A stretch of 16,878 bases of DNA from DASVWH01 sp036389715 (GTDB lineage: Bacteria; Acidobacteriota; Blastocatellia; Pyrinomonadales; Pyrinomonadaceae). The translations under genes were made by a program, and so were the position numbers. The notes below the pieces were generated by a model. The model was not told where the DNA came from and made no database searches. It worked only from the letters and a program-made list of their open reading frames with translations. This document shows positions 1 to 5,413 of this stretch, piece by piece; the first letter of the stretch is position 1, and the number at the start of each line of letters is the position of its first letter. Location: the NCBI GenBank assembly GCA_036389715.1, contig DASVWH010000135.1, positions 1-16,878 on the forward strand, written 5' to 3'.

Positions 1-12
1 TCTCTTCAACAT

Positions 13-573
13 TCAATACACCTTCGGGACGAGGCGCTTTGTCTTTCTCGAATAAGTAATGTACTCATCGCCGAAAGCCTCCAGAAGCGCTTGCTCCTCG
101 ACATGCATGCGATACATCGCCGCCGCCAGATAGGGGACCACGCTCAGCGAGAGGCTGAACCAATTCGAGAATGATAGCCCCAGGCCGAGATGTGCGACCA
201 GCGCGCCCGTGTACGCCGGATGACGCAGGTGCTTATATAAGCCGCTGCGGACGAGGCGATGATCGCCTTTAATCAGGACGGTCCCCGTGAAATACTTGCC
301 GAGCGTGTAGATCGCCGCCCACCTGAAGGCGACTCCGCCGAGCAGCAAAGCCAGCCCCAGTATTCCGATAACATTACTCTTCGTCTGAATGCGCCCCGTG
401 CCGGTGAAGCCTATCAGCATGCCTACGGGCTCGATCGCGTTAGCAGCGTCCCAGAGCTTCGCCGAGTGTTTGTCCCAATCCCTGGCAGGCGAGACTCTGT
501 ACCGGCGCAGGTACGGGTACTCAATCGCGAGCCATAAGAGACGAATGACAGTAGCAAGAATCGGGATCGTCAT
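13..573 (-). CDS. Isoprenylcysteine carboxyl methyltransferase (ICMT)-family membrane protein
   Basis: A 186-residue integral membrane protein. The C-terminal half carries the ICMT/phospholipid-methyltransferase signature: G-L-Y-K-H-L-R-H-P-A-Y-T-G at residues 111-123, a hydrophobic stretch, then R-M-H-V-E-E-Q-A-L-L-E-A-F-G-D-E-Y near 155-171 with a following Y-S-R-K-T-K-R-L-V-P. In the family the RHPxY and EE/FGxxY blocks bind S-adenosylmethionine at the membrane face. Hydrophobic segments lie near 1-17, 66-90 and 125-153. Bacterial homologues have mostly unproven substrates (isoprenoid, lipid or small thiol compounds), so only methyltransferase activity on a lipophilic substrate is inferred. 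The ATG start has no obvious Shine-Dalgarno sequence. It lies 112 bp downstream of the protease gene on the same strand. Confidence 0.85.
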   Translation of the reverse strand: MTIPILATVIRLLWLAIEYPYLRRYRVSPARDWDKHSAKLWDAANAIEPVGMLIGFTGTGRIQTKSNVIGILGLALLLGGVAFRWAAIYTLGKYFTGTVLIKGDHRLVRSGLYKHLRHPAYTGALVAHLGLGLSFSNWFSLSLSVVPYLAAAMYRMHVEEQALLEAFGDEYITYSRKTKRLVPKVY

Positions 574-647
574 ACTGGCTGGAGATTAACGGCCGTCCAT
601 GGGCGAAGCAGCCCGACCCTTGGATTAACCCGGCCAGAGTCACCGCA

Positions 648-665
648 CCGGGCATTCAAGCCCGG
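648..665 (-). terminator. Possible hairpin after the aspartic protease gene
   Basis: A perfect 6-bp stem (CCGGGC at 648-653 with GCCCGG at 660-665) around a 6-nt loop lies about 20 bp past the protease stop codon, read on the minus strand. No T-run follows, so intrinsic termination is uncertain. Confidence 0.3.
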
Positions 666-685
666 CGAACGAGAGCCGGATTAGC

Positions 686-1762
686 TCAACTCCGGTTGAA
701 CGAGTCGTTGGATTGCGCTTTGCCCGGGGGCCGCACGCTTTCCCGGCTGACTTTACCCCCGGCGGGCTCCATTATCATTCGACGACGTGAATAATCAAAA
801 ATCACTTTATGCCGTCTCAAGACCGACCCGCCGATAAACCCGTCGAAGTCGTAAGTGACCGGAGCCCGGCGAAATTCAACGGTCGGATTCATTATCTTCA
901 GGCTTCCTAACTGCACTGCCTCGATGTTGCCGAGCAATGATCTCTCTTTCATCATTCCCGCAATCCCGCACAGAGGCACGTCAGTCAATTCTTCTCTTGG
1001 CGGTAAGAGCCGGTGCTCCTCTGTAAAACGTTTTGTCAGGGTCAGCGCCATCGCGCCGCCGGTATCCACCAGAAAGCGCGCCGTTAAGGGCTCGCGCGCC
1101 CGCGTCGAAATCTGCGCCTGCACGAAGATGTGCTGCGGAGCTACGTCGAGCGTCAGCCGCTCACCCTTCCCAGCATATTTGTAGCTCCTGGGTTCATAAA
1201 CATTGATGAGGCGGGAAGCGTAATCAATCTCGACAACAAAGCTGCCGAAGAACTCCTTGCCGAGGATGCCGTCAACCTTGCGCCGCACCCCCTTTGGCGC
1301 GGGCTGCGCGAAAGAAGCCAGCCTCCCCTCCTCGTCAACGACGAATTCGTTGACGCAGTCTTCCACCTTGCCCAACGAGATAGCCAGGAGTCTCTGATTT
1401 GACAGCGTCACACCGGGCAAACTAAACGACACCTTTTCTGCCGCGAGGAAGACATCCTCTTGCTCATCTCCGACACCGCCCGTCTGCCCCGTGAGCTTCA
1501 ACTTGACGCCGAGTTCCCGCGCGTGCCGCAAATGAACGATAGTGTAAGCCCCCGTGTCCAGGATAAAGGAGAGCGCCTTCGAGCCGTTGATGCTGACGGG
1601 AACATAGATGATATTGTCTTCCAATTCAAAGGGGATGGCCAACGCGCTTTTGCCGGAAGAGAAGCGAGCGTCAGAGCCCAGAGCGGGCGGACAAATGCAG
1701 ACCAGAAGTATCAACAAGCTCAACGACAACGAGCGAGTCTTTAGTGAAGCCTTGAATCTCAT
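686..1762 (-). CDS. Exported two-lobed aspartic protease (retropepsin/pepsin-like, clan AA)
   Basis: About 358 residues from the ATG at 1762; a GTG at 1789 would add nine residues in front of the signal peptide. The N-terminus has basic residues then a leucine-rich core (S-L-S-L-S-L-L-I-L-L-V) ending A-L-G, a typical Sec signal peptide, so the product is probably periplasmic. Each half contains one Asp-Thr-Gly active-site motif (near residues 69-71 and 233-235) followed later by a hydrophobic-hydrophobic-Gly flap partner (D-G-I-L-G near 164, D-G-F-I-G near 308). Clan AA enzymes use one Asp from each lobe. Retropepsins do this as homodimers, but here both lobes sit in one chain. Substrate is unknown. 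The closing segment (V-I-F-D-Y-S-R-R-R-M-I-M-E-P) is a common final strand in bacterial members. Confidence 0.82.
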   Translation of the reverse strand: MRFKASLKTRSLSLSLLILLVCICPPALGSDARFSSGKSALAIPFELEDNIIYVPVSINGSKALSFILDTGAYTIVHLRHARELGVKLKLTGQTGGVGDEQEDVFLAAEKVSFSLPGVTLSNQRLLAISLGKVEDCVNEFVVDEEGRLASFAQPAPKGVRRKVDGILGKEFFGSFVVEIDYASRLINVYEPRSYKYAGKGERLTLDVAPQHIFVQAQISTRAREPLTARFLVDTGGAMALTLTKRFTEEHRLLPPREELTDVPLCGIAGMMKERSLLGNIEAVQLGSLKIMNPTVEFRRAPVTYDFDGFIGGSVLRRHKVIFDYSRRRMIMEPAGGKVSRESVRPPGKAQSNDSFNRS

Positions 1763-1868
1763 GTTACCGATTTCCACTCTTCTCTCCACTATGGAAGCGA
1801 TATAACGCCAGTCATAACCGGCGCGCCGTGGCGAAAAGGATAAGAGGCCCGCTGGAAGCGCGTCCGGT

Positions 1869-2162
1869 TCATGCCGTTGTTAGATGCCGCCGTAGCGATA
1901 TGGCGACTCTCGATAAGATGATCCGCCATTCTGAGTCGTTGAACTCGGCGCCGCCGAAGTTCAGGCCGGCCAGTGGTTGCTCCGCGTCGCCCAACCATCC
2001 TTCGATCCGTCCGAGCCAGACCGCCGGCCCTTCGCTGAACCCGTAGCCTTCTTCTGTTAGTACCCGAATCAACGAGGCCGTAGCATCATCAATGCTGCGT
2101 GCGAAGCCACACGGGTAGCCTAACATCCTTTGCTGGTACTCGGCTTGTTCATTATCAGGCAT
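1869..2162 (-). CDS. Hypothetical protein, 97 residues
   Basis: I do not recognise this protein. It has balanced composition, an ATG start preceded by a weak GGTGAG Shine-Dalgarno about six bases upstream, no signal peptide and no membrane segment. It is acidic with several tryptophans and an internal W-L-G-R-I-E-G-W-L-G-D stretch, consistent with a small folded cytoplasmic protein. It lies about 105 bp upstream of the protease gene on the same strand. An overlapping frame encodes a basic, low-quality peptide that I regard as a shadow. Confidence 0.5.
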   Translation of the reverse strand: MPDNEQAEYQQRMLGYPCGFARSIDDATASLIRVLTEEGYGFSEGPAVWLGRIEGWLGDAEQPLAGLNFGGAEFNDSEWRIILSRVAISLRRHLTTA

Positions 2163-2574
2163 AAATTCTCACCGTGAACTCGTCAAGACAGGGTGAACAC
2201 ATCACGTCGTCGACTTGCCCATACTCGAAAAGAAGCAGCCCCTGTATATTGGAGTTTAGTCACACACGACTCAAGTAAGGCAGCTGACGCCTATTAGACC
2301 GCAGCCGCCTTTCCTGAGTTATAACGGCGCGGGATTTCCATCTTAGCGCCGCTATAGCCTCTCAGCTCCGGCCGCTATAGCCTCTCAGCTCTGACGGTCG
2401 CATTTTACCGCATCCTTGAGCCTCATCACGCTGGTAGATATAAATGACCGCTCAAATTAGCAATAGAATGGTTAGAGCAGATGTAAGATATTAACCTCAT
2501 GTGATGAAGTCAATGGCGACTCGAAACGCTTTAGGACGCAGCAATCTCATGCTAAAATTTCGTGTGCTGCCAAT
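2163..2574. other. Gene-poor stretch between divergent small genes
   Basis: About 410 bp with no convincing gene, lying between the 97-residue gene (leftward) and the small-ORF/coiled-coil pair (rightward). It holds the 23-bp tandem duplication at 2348-2391 and becomes more AT-rich toward an extended -10 promoter at 2575. A 17-codon ATG frame at 2549-2602 overlaps that promoter and is not considered coding. Confidence 0.6.
2348..2391. repeat. Two-copy 23-bp tandem direct repeat
   Basis: The 21-bp word GCCGCTATAGCCTCTCAGCT plus C occurs exactly twice, at 2348-2368 and 2371-2391, with two bases between, giving a 23-bp period. The first copy is preceded by another CGC-rich pair of bases. It could be a local slippage duplication or paired binding sites; nothing decides. 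Confidence 0.85.
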
Positions 2575-2583
2575 TGTTATAAT
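2575..2583 (+). promoter_or_regulatory. Extended -10 promoter (TGTTATAAT)
   Basis: A perfect TATAAT hexamer at 2578-2583 is preceded by TG one base upstream (2575-2576), the extended -10 arrangement used by housekeeping sigma factors. No good -35 box is present 17 bp upstream, which extended -10 promoters tolerate. Transcription would begin near 2590, about 30 bases before the 39-codon ORF at 2622 and upstream of the coiled-coil gene at 2772. Confidence 0.55.
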
Positions 2584-2621
2584 GCCGGAGGCCAAAGGGT
2601 GAATAGGAAAGGCAGTAAGAA

Positions 2622-2741
2622 ATGAGCGGAGAAATATTGATGGCGATTGTTAGCGATATTCACGGCGGCGTGATGGGCAATATGCCGTGCATCTTCGGAG
2701 AGCTGTTAACCGGATGCACGGGCGATATTTTAATGGGCTAA
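2622..2741 (+). CDS. Possible 39-residue small protein or leader peptide
   Basis: ATG to TAA, 39 codons, starting about 40 bases after the extended -10 promoter. An AGGAAAGG purine run lies about ten bases upstream of the ATG and could serve as a ribosome site. The peptide is hydrophobic and glycine- and methionine-rich (begins M-S-G-E-I-L-M-A-I-V, ends C-T-G-D-I-L-M-G). It stops 30 bases before the likely start of the coiled-coil gene, so the two could share a transcript or be translationally coupled. No family is recognised. It may be a leader peptide or a chance ORF. Confidence 0.3.
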   Translation: MSGEILMAIVSDIHGGVMGNMPCIFGELLTGCTGDILMG

Positions 2742-2771
2742 TGACTGTAAAAAAGGCGGCAGGAAATGAGC

Positions 2772-3008
2772 ATGGAGGATAGAGTCCTGCGGCTCGAAAA
2801 CGCTTTCGCTACGTTAGTGGAGATTCAGCGCGGCTTGGAGGAAAGGTTCGACACGCATCGGCAGTGGATCAACGAGCTGGGCGCAGCCCAGGTCGAGCTG
2901 ACGAGGGCGCAGGCGCGCACGGAAGTAGCACTTGTAGAGACTAACGAGCGGCTTAACAGCCTCATCGGTGTTGTCGAGCGATTCATCAGCGATAAGGGTA
3001 GTTCTTAA
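2772..3008 (+). CDS. Small coiled-coil protein
   Basis: 78 residues from the ATG at 2772, which has AGGA seven bases upstream; an in-frame ATG at 2766 would add two residues but leaves that Shine-Dalgarno too close. The sequence is almost wholly amphipathic helix with heptad-spaced hydrophobics (V-L-R-L-E-N-A-F-A-T-L-V-E-I near the start; V-A-L-V-E-T-N-E-R-L-N-S-L-I-G-V-V-E-R-F-I near the end). It has no cysteine, signal peptide or membrane segment. Short proteins of this kind are usually oligomerisation or adaptor modules. No specific role can be assigned. It is probably expressed from the promoter at 2575. Confidence 0.6.
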   Translation: MEDRVLRLENAFATLVEIQRGLEERFDTHRQWINELGAAQVELTRAQARTEVALVETNERLNSLIGVVERFISDKGSS

Positions 3009-3469
3009 GGTTTATGTGACTCACCCGGTCCGTCTCAAAACGCCTTGAATCAGAGAGCTGAAAGTAGACCTCACAGAAACAGGATTTCAGCAGCCGAAAG
3101 GGGAAGCGAGAGCCGCCATTACCCTTTCTTTTAAGGTACGCCCGCAGGGCCGTCTTCCTGTCTGGACGCGCTGCTTGACGATAAACTCCACCTGCCTGCC
3201 CGGTTAACGGGCAAACCGAAACACGAGAGCCAAAGCCGATAGGTCCGTTGAGAGGGTAAATCCTTCTAATCAAAGGGGGCTTCAGGTAAGAAGATTCTTA
3301 GTGCGGTAGCGTACTGCCTGAAAGCCGGATGCGCCGTATATTGTGCAATTGTTAGAGCGTTACTTGAGAACTCATCTTTCGACATCAGGGAAGAGCTTTC
3401 AGTCCTTACTCCTTCATGCCGTCTCTCGTGTTCGTCACACGAGGCTGGAAACTGTCAGGAGATTCCCCG
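3009..3469. other. Non-coding tract with palindromes upstream of the Crp/Fnr gene
   Basis: About 460 bp with no convincing gene. A minus-strand open frame (2986-3273) lacks an ATG start and overlaps the coiled-coil gene, so it is not annotated. Visible structure includes a GCCCG/CGGGC hairpin near 3197-3211, the palindrome TAAGAAGATTCTTA at 3287-3300, and overlapping inverted repeats TTCAGG (3281-3286) with CCTGAA (3317-3322) and GGTAG (3305-3309) with CTGCC (3314-3318). The latter two pairings share bases 3317-3318 and cannot form fully together. The tract may hold the 5' leader and operator of the regulator gene. Confidence 0.4.
3287..3300. promoter_or_regulatory. Perfect 14-bp palindrome, possible operator
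   Basis: TAAGAAGATTCTTA: two 6-bp arms with a 2-bp centre, about 170 bp upstream of the Crp/Fnr start. The size and symmetry suit a dimeric regulator, but no matching second copy was found in the window and it does not resemble the classical Crp or Fnr site. Confidence 0.25.
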
Positions 3470-3567
3470 ATGAGTGAAGATGTTCGTCCGCCAGCTGAAA
3501 ACCAGATTCTCGCGGCCCTGCCGCGCGAAGATTACGAGCGTCTTTCCCGCACCTCGAACCCATCTAA
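3470..3567 (+). pseudogene. Displaced 5' end of the Crp/Fnr regulator gene
   Basis: An ATG at 3470 with a strong AGGAG eight bases upstream opens a frame encoding M-S-E-D-V-R-P-P-A-E-N-Q-I-L-A-A-L-P-R-E-D-Y-E-R-L, which matches the usual N-terminus of acidobacterial Crp/Fnr-like regulators. After about residue 33 this frame becomes nonsense, while the +1-shifted frame reads L-P-H-G-E-V-L-Y-R-T, the expected continuation. Restoring one base near 3567-3570 joins the two into one protein of about 236 residues. It is either a real inactivating frameshift or a sequencing/assembly error. Confidence 0.75.
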
Positions 3568-3582
3568 CTACCGCACGGAGAG

Positions 3583-4179
3583 GTGCTCTACCGGACCTCC
3601 GGGCGTATCGAACACGTCTATTTTCCGGGCAACGCGATGGTCTCCCTGGTCTCGCAACTGTCGGACGGAACGAACGTCGAAGTGGGCGTGACGGGCTTTG
3701 AAGGGATGATCGGGTTGCCCCTCCTGCTCGGCGTGGATCGTTCGCCGCACGAGTGCATGGTGCAGATTCCAGACGGCCGCGTGCGCGTCAGGGCCCAAGC
3801 GATTAAGAGTGAGTTCAAGCGCGGCGGCGCGCTTCATGACCTGCTGCTGCGCTATATGCAGTCACTCCTGCTGACGGTCAGCCAGGTGGCGACCTGTAAT
3901 CGTGTGCATCTGGTCGGAGAGCGGCTGGCGCGCTGGCTGTTGATGAGCTATGACCGCTGCCTGTCTGACGACCTGCCGCTGACGCAGGAGTTCCTGGCCA
4001 TGATGCTCGGCACGCGGCGCGCCGGAGTGACCGAGGCCGCAATTGCCCTCCAGGCGGAAGGACTCATCAATTACAGGCGCGGTCATATCACCATCACGGA
4101 CAAAGGGGGGCCGGAGGCGGCCGCCTGTGAATGCTACGCGATAATTAAAGAGGAGTTTGACCGCTTGCCCGGCATTTGA
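3583..4179 (+). CDS. Crp/Fnr-family transcriptional regulator (body, 5' end frameshifted)
   Basis: The in-frame body runs from codon GTG at 3583 to the stop at 4179 (about 199 residues). It has a cyclic-nucleotide-binding-like beta barrel (V-L-Y-R-T-S-G-R-I-E-H-V-Y-F-P-G, then E-V-G-V-T-G-F-E-G-M-I-G-L-P near 53-70), a long dimerisation helix, and a C-terminal winged helix (L-T-Q-E-F-L-A-M-M-L-G-T-R-R-A-G-V-T near 137-154, then A-L-Q-A-E-G-L-I-N-Y-R-R-G-H-I-T-I). No Fnr-type N-terminal cysteine cluster is visible. The ligand is unknown. The GTG is not a natural start: it falls inside the first barrel strands, and the true start is almost certainly the ATG at 3470 in another frame. As sequenced, translation from 3470 would not yield this domain. 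A receiver-like gene follows 167 bp downstream. Confidence 0.8.
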   Translation: MLYRTSGRIEHVYFPGNAMVSLVSQLSDGTNVEVGVTGFEGMIGLPLLLGVDRSPHECMVQIPDGRVRVRAQAIKSEFKRGGALHDLLLRYMQSLLLTVSQVATCNRVHLVGERLARWLLMSYDRCLSDDLPLTQEFLAMMLGTRRAGVTEAAIALQAEGLINYRRGHITITDKGGPEAAACECYAIIKEEFDRLPGI

Positions 4180-4346
4180 AGCGCCGGGTTCACTTGAATC
4201 ACGCCGTCTCCGGCTCAATGATGTGTTAAGTCGGCCCCCACGTTGTTTTAGCGTCCGCCTTTCGACACCGGGAAGACCAAGAATTCCCTGCTCCTTGTGC
4301 CATCTACCGACTCTCTGCGAGCGACCGCAAGCTCAGGGAATTTTCA

Positions 4347-4766
4347 ATGCGAGATAATGACGACTCACAGATGGATAATCGCGCGACCATCCTCCTGCTC
4401 GAAGAAGACGACGATGCGCAGCGCGTCTTGAAGGCCGGTTTCCGCAAACATGGCTTTCGCGTGCTCCTGGCCGTAAGCCTGGAAGACGCCCTGGACTGGA
4501 TGAGCATGAACTATATTCACGCCGATTTAGTGGTCGTTGACCTGGTCCGTAAATCGCCGGAAGAGGCCCTGAAGATCGGGCGCACGCTGCGCGAGCGGGC
4601 GAAATATGACAGCCAGACGCCGCTCGTCGTGATGCCCGAGCAGTTCTCGGAAGAGCTGCAAGGCACGGACGATAATGTCGGCGGAAATGATTGGGTCTGC
4701 TACTATGCGGATGCCGACCAACTGCACAGGCTCCTGGAGCGCCTGAGTCTCAAAAAGGTGGCGTAA
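4347..4766 (+). CDS. Degenerate receiver-domain (response-regulator-like) protein
   Basis: 139 residues forming one stand-alone CheY-like domain with no output domain. The ATG at 4347 is supported by AGGGA seven bases upstream. The acidic pocket (L-L-E-E-D-D-D near residues 17-23) and the probable phospho-acceptor Asp in L-V-V-V-D-L (near 58) are present. Two other conserved positions are lost: after strand 4 the usual Thr/Ser is replaced (P-L-V-V-M-P-E), and the strand-5 Lys-Pro is replaced by Tyr-Tyr (W-V-C-Y-Y-A-D-A-D-Q-L). In the family, missing Thr/Ser and Lys usually means reduced or phosphorylation-independent signalling. It lies downstream of the Crp/Fnr gene, and no histidine kinase is nearby. 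Confidence 0.75.
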   Translation: MRDNDDSQMDNRATILLLEEDDDAQRVLKAGFRKHGFRVLLAVSLEDALDWMSMNYIHADLVVVDLVRKSPEEALKIGRTLRERAKYDSQTPLVVMPEQFSEELQGTDDNVGGNDWVCYYADADQLHRLLERLSLKKVA

Positions 4767-5090
4767 GTCGCCTGCAACGCCGGGCCGTCCTCTCAAATAA
4801 CGGTCCCGCACGCTTCGCCGCGAGAGCGGCCTGCCCCGAAAAGCGTGCTCCAAGCCCTGCAATCCCCTGACAGCACCGCGGCAGCATCTGAAGCCGTCGC
4901 AGACCTTTCCTTTCGAGACTCGCAGAGAAGTGTCCTGCCCATCGTCAGGGCGCGGCTACCTGCGCTGCCGTCTCGTCGTCCCAGAGAGCTTTTTTAGTCC
5001 ACTTGGTTGTTGATTATTTGGACGTTTGCGTCTATTTTGTCACCTGTTTTTTCACTCTTGGCCAGCCGCTTCCACCCGAGGATGAGACCT
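4767..5090. other. Intergenic stretch with one hairpin and an AT-rich patch
   Basis: About 320 bp with no convincing gene. It contains the hairpin at 4808-4848. Near 4990-5050 there is an AT-rich patch, including a T6 run and TTGTTG, that may hold the promoter of the 49-residue Cys/His protein; no clean -10 hexamer is visible. Confidence 0.5.
4808..4848 (+). terminator. Hairpin after the receiver-like gene
   Basis: An 8-bp outer stem (GCACGCTT at 4808-4815 with AAGCGTGC at 4841-4848) encloses a 5-bp inner stem (GCCGC/GCGGC, 4817-4830) capped by a GAGA tetraloop. It starts about 40 bp after the stop codon of the receiver-like gene. The absence of a T-run makes it a candidate for Rho-dependent termination, 3' end stabilisation or a small structured RNA rather than a classical terminator. 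Confidence 0.4.
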
Positions 5091-5240
5091 ATGTTGAGAA
5101 GCCTTTTCACCTTGTCCGCGCGTTTCTTGAAGTCCCCGGTCGGTTTCGCTCCGTGCAGTAAGTGTAGCTGCACAGGTTTCAGTAACGGTGGGGGCGGTGA
5201 GTACTGTCAATGTGGTCATGTCTACAACGACCACTGGTAG
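5091..5240 (+). CDS. 49-residue Cys/His-rich protein, probable zinc-binding
   Basis: The ATG at 5091 has GAGG about eight bases upstream; in-frame upstream ATGs at 5007 and 5082 lack a spaced ribosome site. After a basic N-terminus the last 28 residues carry C22-x2-C25-x-C27, a glycine-rich turn, then C39-x-C41-x-H43-x4-H48 and a terminal Trp. The two ligand clusters on either side of a flexible loop look like a small zinc ribbon, and a C-x-C-G-H-x4-H ending recurs in short bacterial proteins of unknown function. Metal binding is inferred from ligand spacing only. It lies 173 bp upstream of the 356-residue protein on the same strand. Confidence 0.5.
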   Translation: MLRSLFTLSARFLKSPVGFAPCSKCSCTGFSNGGGGEYCQCGHVYNDHW

Positions 5241-5413
5241 GGAAGCGTTCCCGCGCGGAAAAAGGGTTTCGCAGGGAACCGAACTCGCGGCCCTGATCGA
5301 GCCCGCCGGGCCGCGTCTCGCCATCGTTTCAAACTTCCGGCGCGTTGCGTTAACTCCCGGGCGTAGCCCGCTCGAAATGTGGTCTGTTCAGACAAATGAG
5401 GCAAAGGTCAATC

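Noticed and set aside
2549..2602. A 17-codon ATG frame over the extended -10 promoter
   Set aside because: It would lie partly upstream of the predicted transcription start and is too short to support.
3205..3260. Resemblance to a cyclic-di-GMP-I (GEMM) riboswitch (GGCAAACC followed by CCAAAGCC)
   Set aside because: The conserved GACGCAAAGCC core is altered, the GAAA-capped stem does not pair and the second half is missing. It is probably coincidental.
2986..3273. A 95-codon minus-strand open frame
   Set aside because: No ATG start (TTG only), no ribosome site, and overlap with the 3' end of the coiled-coil gene. It is kept only as a remark in the description of the non-coding tract.
3320..3345. 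AGCCGGATGCG word similar to the left arm of group II intron domain V
   Set aside because: The right arm and tetraloop needed for domain V are absent and no reverse transcriptase is present in the window.
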